A program made the translations under genes and the position numbers. DNA of 24,838 bases, taken from positions 1 to 24,838 of the forward strand of contig CAZBBC010000057.1 in the NCBI GenBank assembly GCA_964489835.1, given 5' to 3'. The stretch's first letter is position 1. Every line of letters starts with the position of its first letter. Below, piece after piece: positions 23,960-24,838 of the stretch. This stretch comes from CAZBBC01 sp964489835 (GTDB lineage: Bacteria; Calditrichota; Calditrichia; JAJRVZ01). The notes under the pieces were generated by a model, which saw only the letters and a program-made list of their open reading frames with translations, made no database searches and was not told where the DNA came from.

Positions 23960-24838
23960 TTACCTCAATAAAACCAGTTTTTTAGTTTGGATAAAACCGG
24001 CATCGGTGCGCAATTGATAGTAATAAACGCCGCTGGCGAAACCGGTCGCCTCCCACTCGTATTTGTGATATCCTGCCCGCTGTTTTCCGGAAACGAGAGT
24101 CGTCACTTTTTGTCCCAATATGTTATAAATGCTTAGTTCAACGTAATTCGTAATTGGTAATTCGTAATTAATGATTGTTTTTGGGTTGAAGGGATTAGGA
24201 TAATTCTGGGCCAGTGAAAATTTTAGCGGCATAGGGCCGTTCTCCGCTTTGATAGCGGAACCTCCCGAGGGAACAAATCCCAGCCAGGTAAAGGCGTTAT
24301 CGAGCAGGGTCAGAAAATTCTGATTATATTTCCCCGTGCTGGTTTTACTCCAGCCGGCCGTATCATTCATCGCCTCCACGGCGAAGGACAAAAAAACGGT
24401 TTTAAAAGTGCCGCTGTTATATTTCACCCCGAGTGTATGGCCGGTCTCACTGGTGATGATCGCATCAGCCGGATCGGCGGTCAGGTAATCGGTCCAGTTA
24501 TCGCCATTCCGCCAGTCATTGGGACGCATGGGAATAAAATCATGACTCATAAAGCCGCTGATCTCATCGCCGTCGACGCCAGTGATCAGGCTGTCCGGCC
24601 CGACGCCGTCTCCGGGATCATTAGATCCGCCGCTGAGCCCGAAGTAATCGAAGGCAAACTCACCGCTGCTAAACACCGGTTCATCTTCCTCGCCATGGCT
24701 GAAAAAGTAATCCTGGTCGGTATAAAATAATTTTCCCCCGTCATTCAGAAAAGCGGCGAAGGCATTATTTTGGTCATAGGTGCGGGTCGGTATCACCGGG
24801 ATTCCAAAGCCGGCGACGATGATCCCATCCCCCCAGCC
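23960..24838 (-). CDS. Secreted protein with T9SS type A sorting domain (5' end beyond the window)
   Basis: The frame is open to the window edge, so at least 292 residues are visible and the start is missing. The upstream part (AFAAFLNDGGKLFYTDQDYF and AFDYFGLSGGS) resembles the GATase/ThuA-like or peptidase-linked domain often found in FCB secreted proteins, which reads like a 'GG-LF-tgQD' strand-turn. The last 80 residues form the sorting domain: FSLAQNYPNPFNPKTIINYE, then VELSIYNILGQKV, TTLVSGKQRAGYHKYEW, and KKLVLLR. The protein should therefore be exported by the type IX system and anchored or released at the surface. The function of the main body is unknown because it lies outside the window. 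The sorting-domain coding DNA contains four heptamer repeats (24143-24170). Confidence 0.85.
   Translation of the reverse strand, partial: GWGDGIIVAGFGIPVIPTRTYDQNNAFAAFLNDGGKLFYTDQDYFFSHGEEDEPVFSSGEFAFDYFGLSGGSNDPGDGVGPDSLITGVDGDEISGFMSHDFIPMRPNDWRNGDNWTDYLTADPADAIITSETGHTLGVKYNSGTFKTVFLSFAVEAMNDTAGWSKTSTGKYNQNFLTLLDNAFTWLGFVPSGGSAIKAENGPMPLKFSLAQNYPNPFNPKTIINYELPITNYVELSIYNILGQKVTTLVSGKQRAGYHKYEWEATGFASGVYYYQLRTDAGFIQTKKLVLLR
24143..24170. repeat. Four heptamers GTAATTC/G/C/A inside the T9SS sorting domain
   Basis: GTAATTC, GTAATTG, GTAATTC, GTAATTA in tandem, 28 nt. On the coding strand they encode NYELPITNY with flanking residues, in frame and with the spacing expected of the domain. Confidence 0.75.

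Overview
The window most likely comes from an uncultured FCB-group bacterium (Calditrichota, KSB1, Marinimicrobia, Ignavibacteriota or a relative). The best taxonomic clue is the protein at the right edge, which ends in a type IX secretion sorting domain with the NYPNPFNP signature. Strong AGGAGG-type ribosome binding sites, lipoprotein signal peptides and a beta-barrel protein fit a diderm. The intergenic DNA is AT-rich and full of dispersed palindromic repeats of several families. I saw no rRNA, tRNA, CRISPR array or intact insertion sequence.

Layout. 60-2717: a two-gene operon of a URO-D-fold protein (MtaA/CmuA-like, not HemE) and a sugar-porter MFS permease. 2876-5334: proB-proA, overlapping by one base (TGATG). 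5502-6476: galE, starting at TTG. 6693-7049: a small PilZ protein. 7050-7670: a repeat-rich gap with a decayed small gene that resembles four-helix-bundle (23S rRNA intervening sequence) proteins. 7671-10802: a GH106 alpha-L-rhamnosidase-like lipoprotein. 11050-11754 (-): a Gcw_chp/TorF-like barrel. 11755-12434: an AT-rich gap with twin palindromes and an orphan reading frame. 12435-14894: a second URO-D-like protein followed by a purple-acid-phosphatase-like lipoprotein. 14910-18263 (-): three genes with a lipid flavour, namely a HAD-IB phosphatase, a diacylglycerol-kinase-family lipid kinase and a PAP2/AUR1-like membrane enzyme. 18428-18640: a small DUF2934 protein with a histone-H1-like tail. 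19346-20683 (-): a GH29 alpha-L-fucosidase, divergent from 21108-23645, a heparinase II/III-family polysaccharide lyase. 23960-24838 (-): the C-terminus of a T9SS cargo protein.

How it may work together. Exported enzymes for rhamnose-, fucose- and uronate-containing polysaccharides (GH106, GH29, lyase), a sugar importer and two URO-D/methyltransferase-fold proteins suggest use of algal or plant polysaccharide. My main hypothesis is that the URO-D-like proteins remove methyl groups from O-methylated deoxysugars or methyl esters. This is inference: no corrinoid protein or reactivase lies in the window. There is also no SusC/SusD pair, TonB receptor or sulfatase here, so this is not a classical PUL. 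The other notable feature is the repeat landscape: one palindrome overlaps the apparent proB start codon, one REP-like pair has covarying stems, and several inverted pairs of CCACGAAG/CCACAGAG-type sequence frame AT-rich DNA or gene relics.
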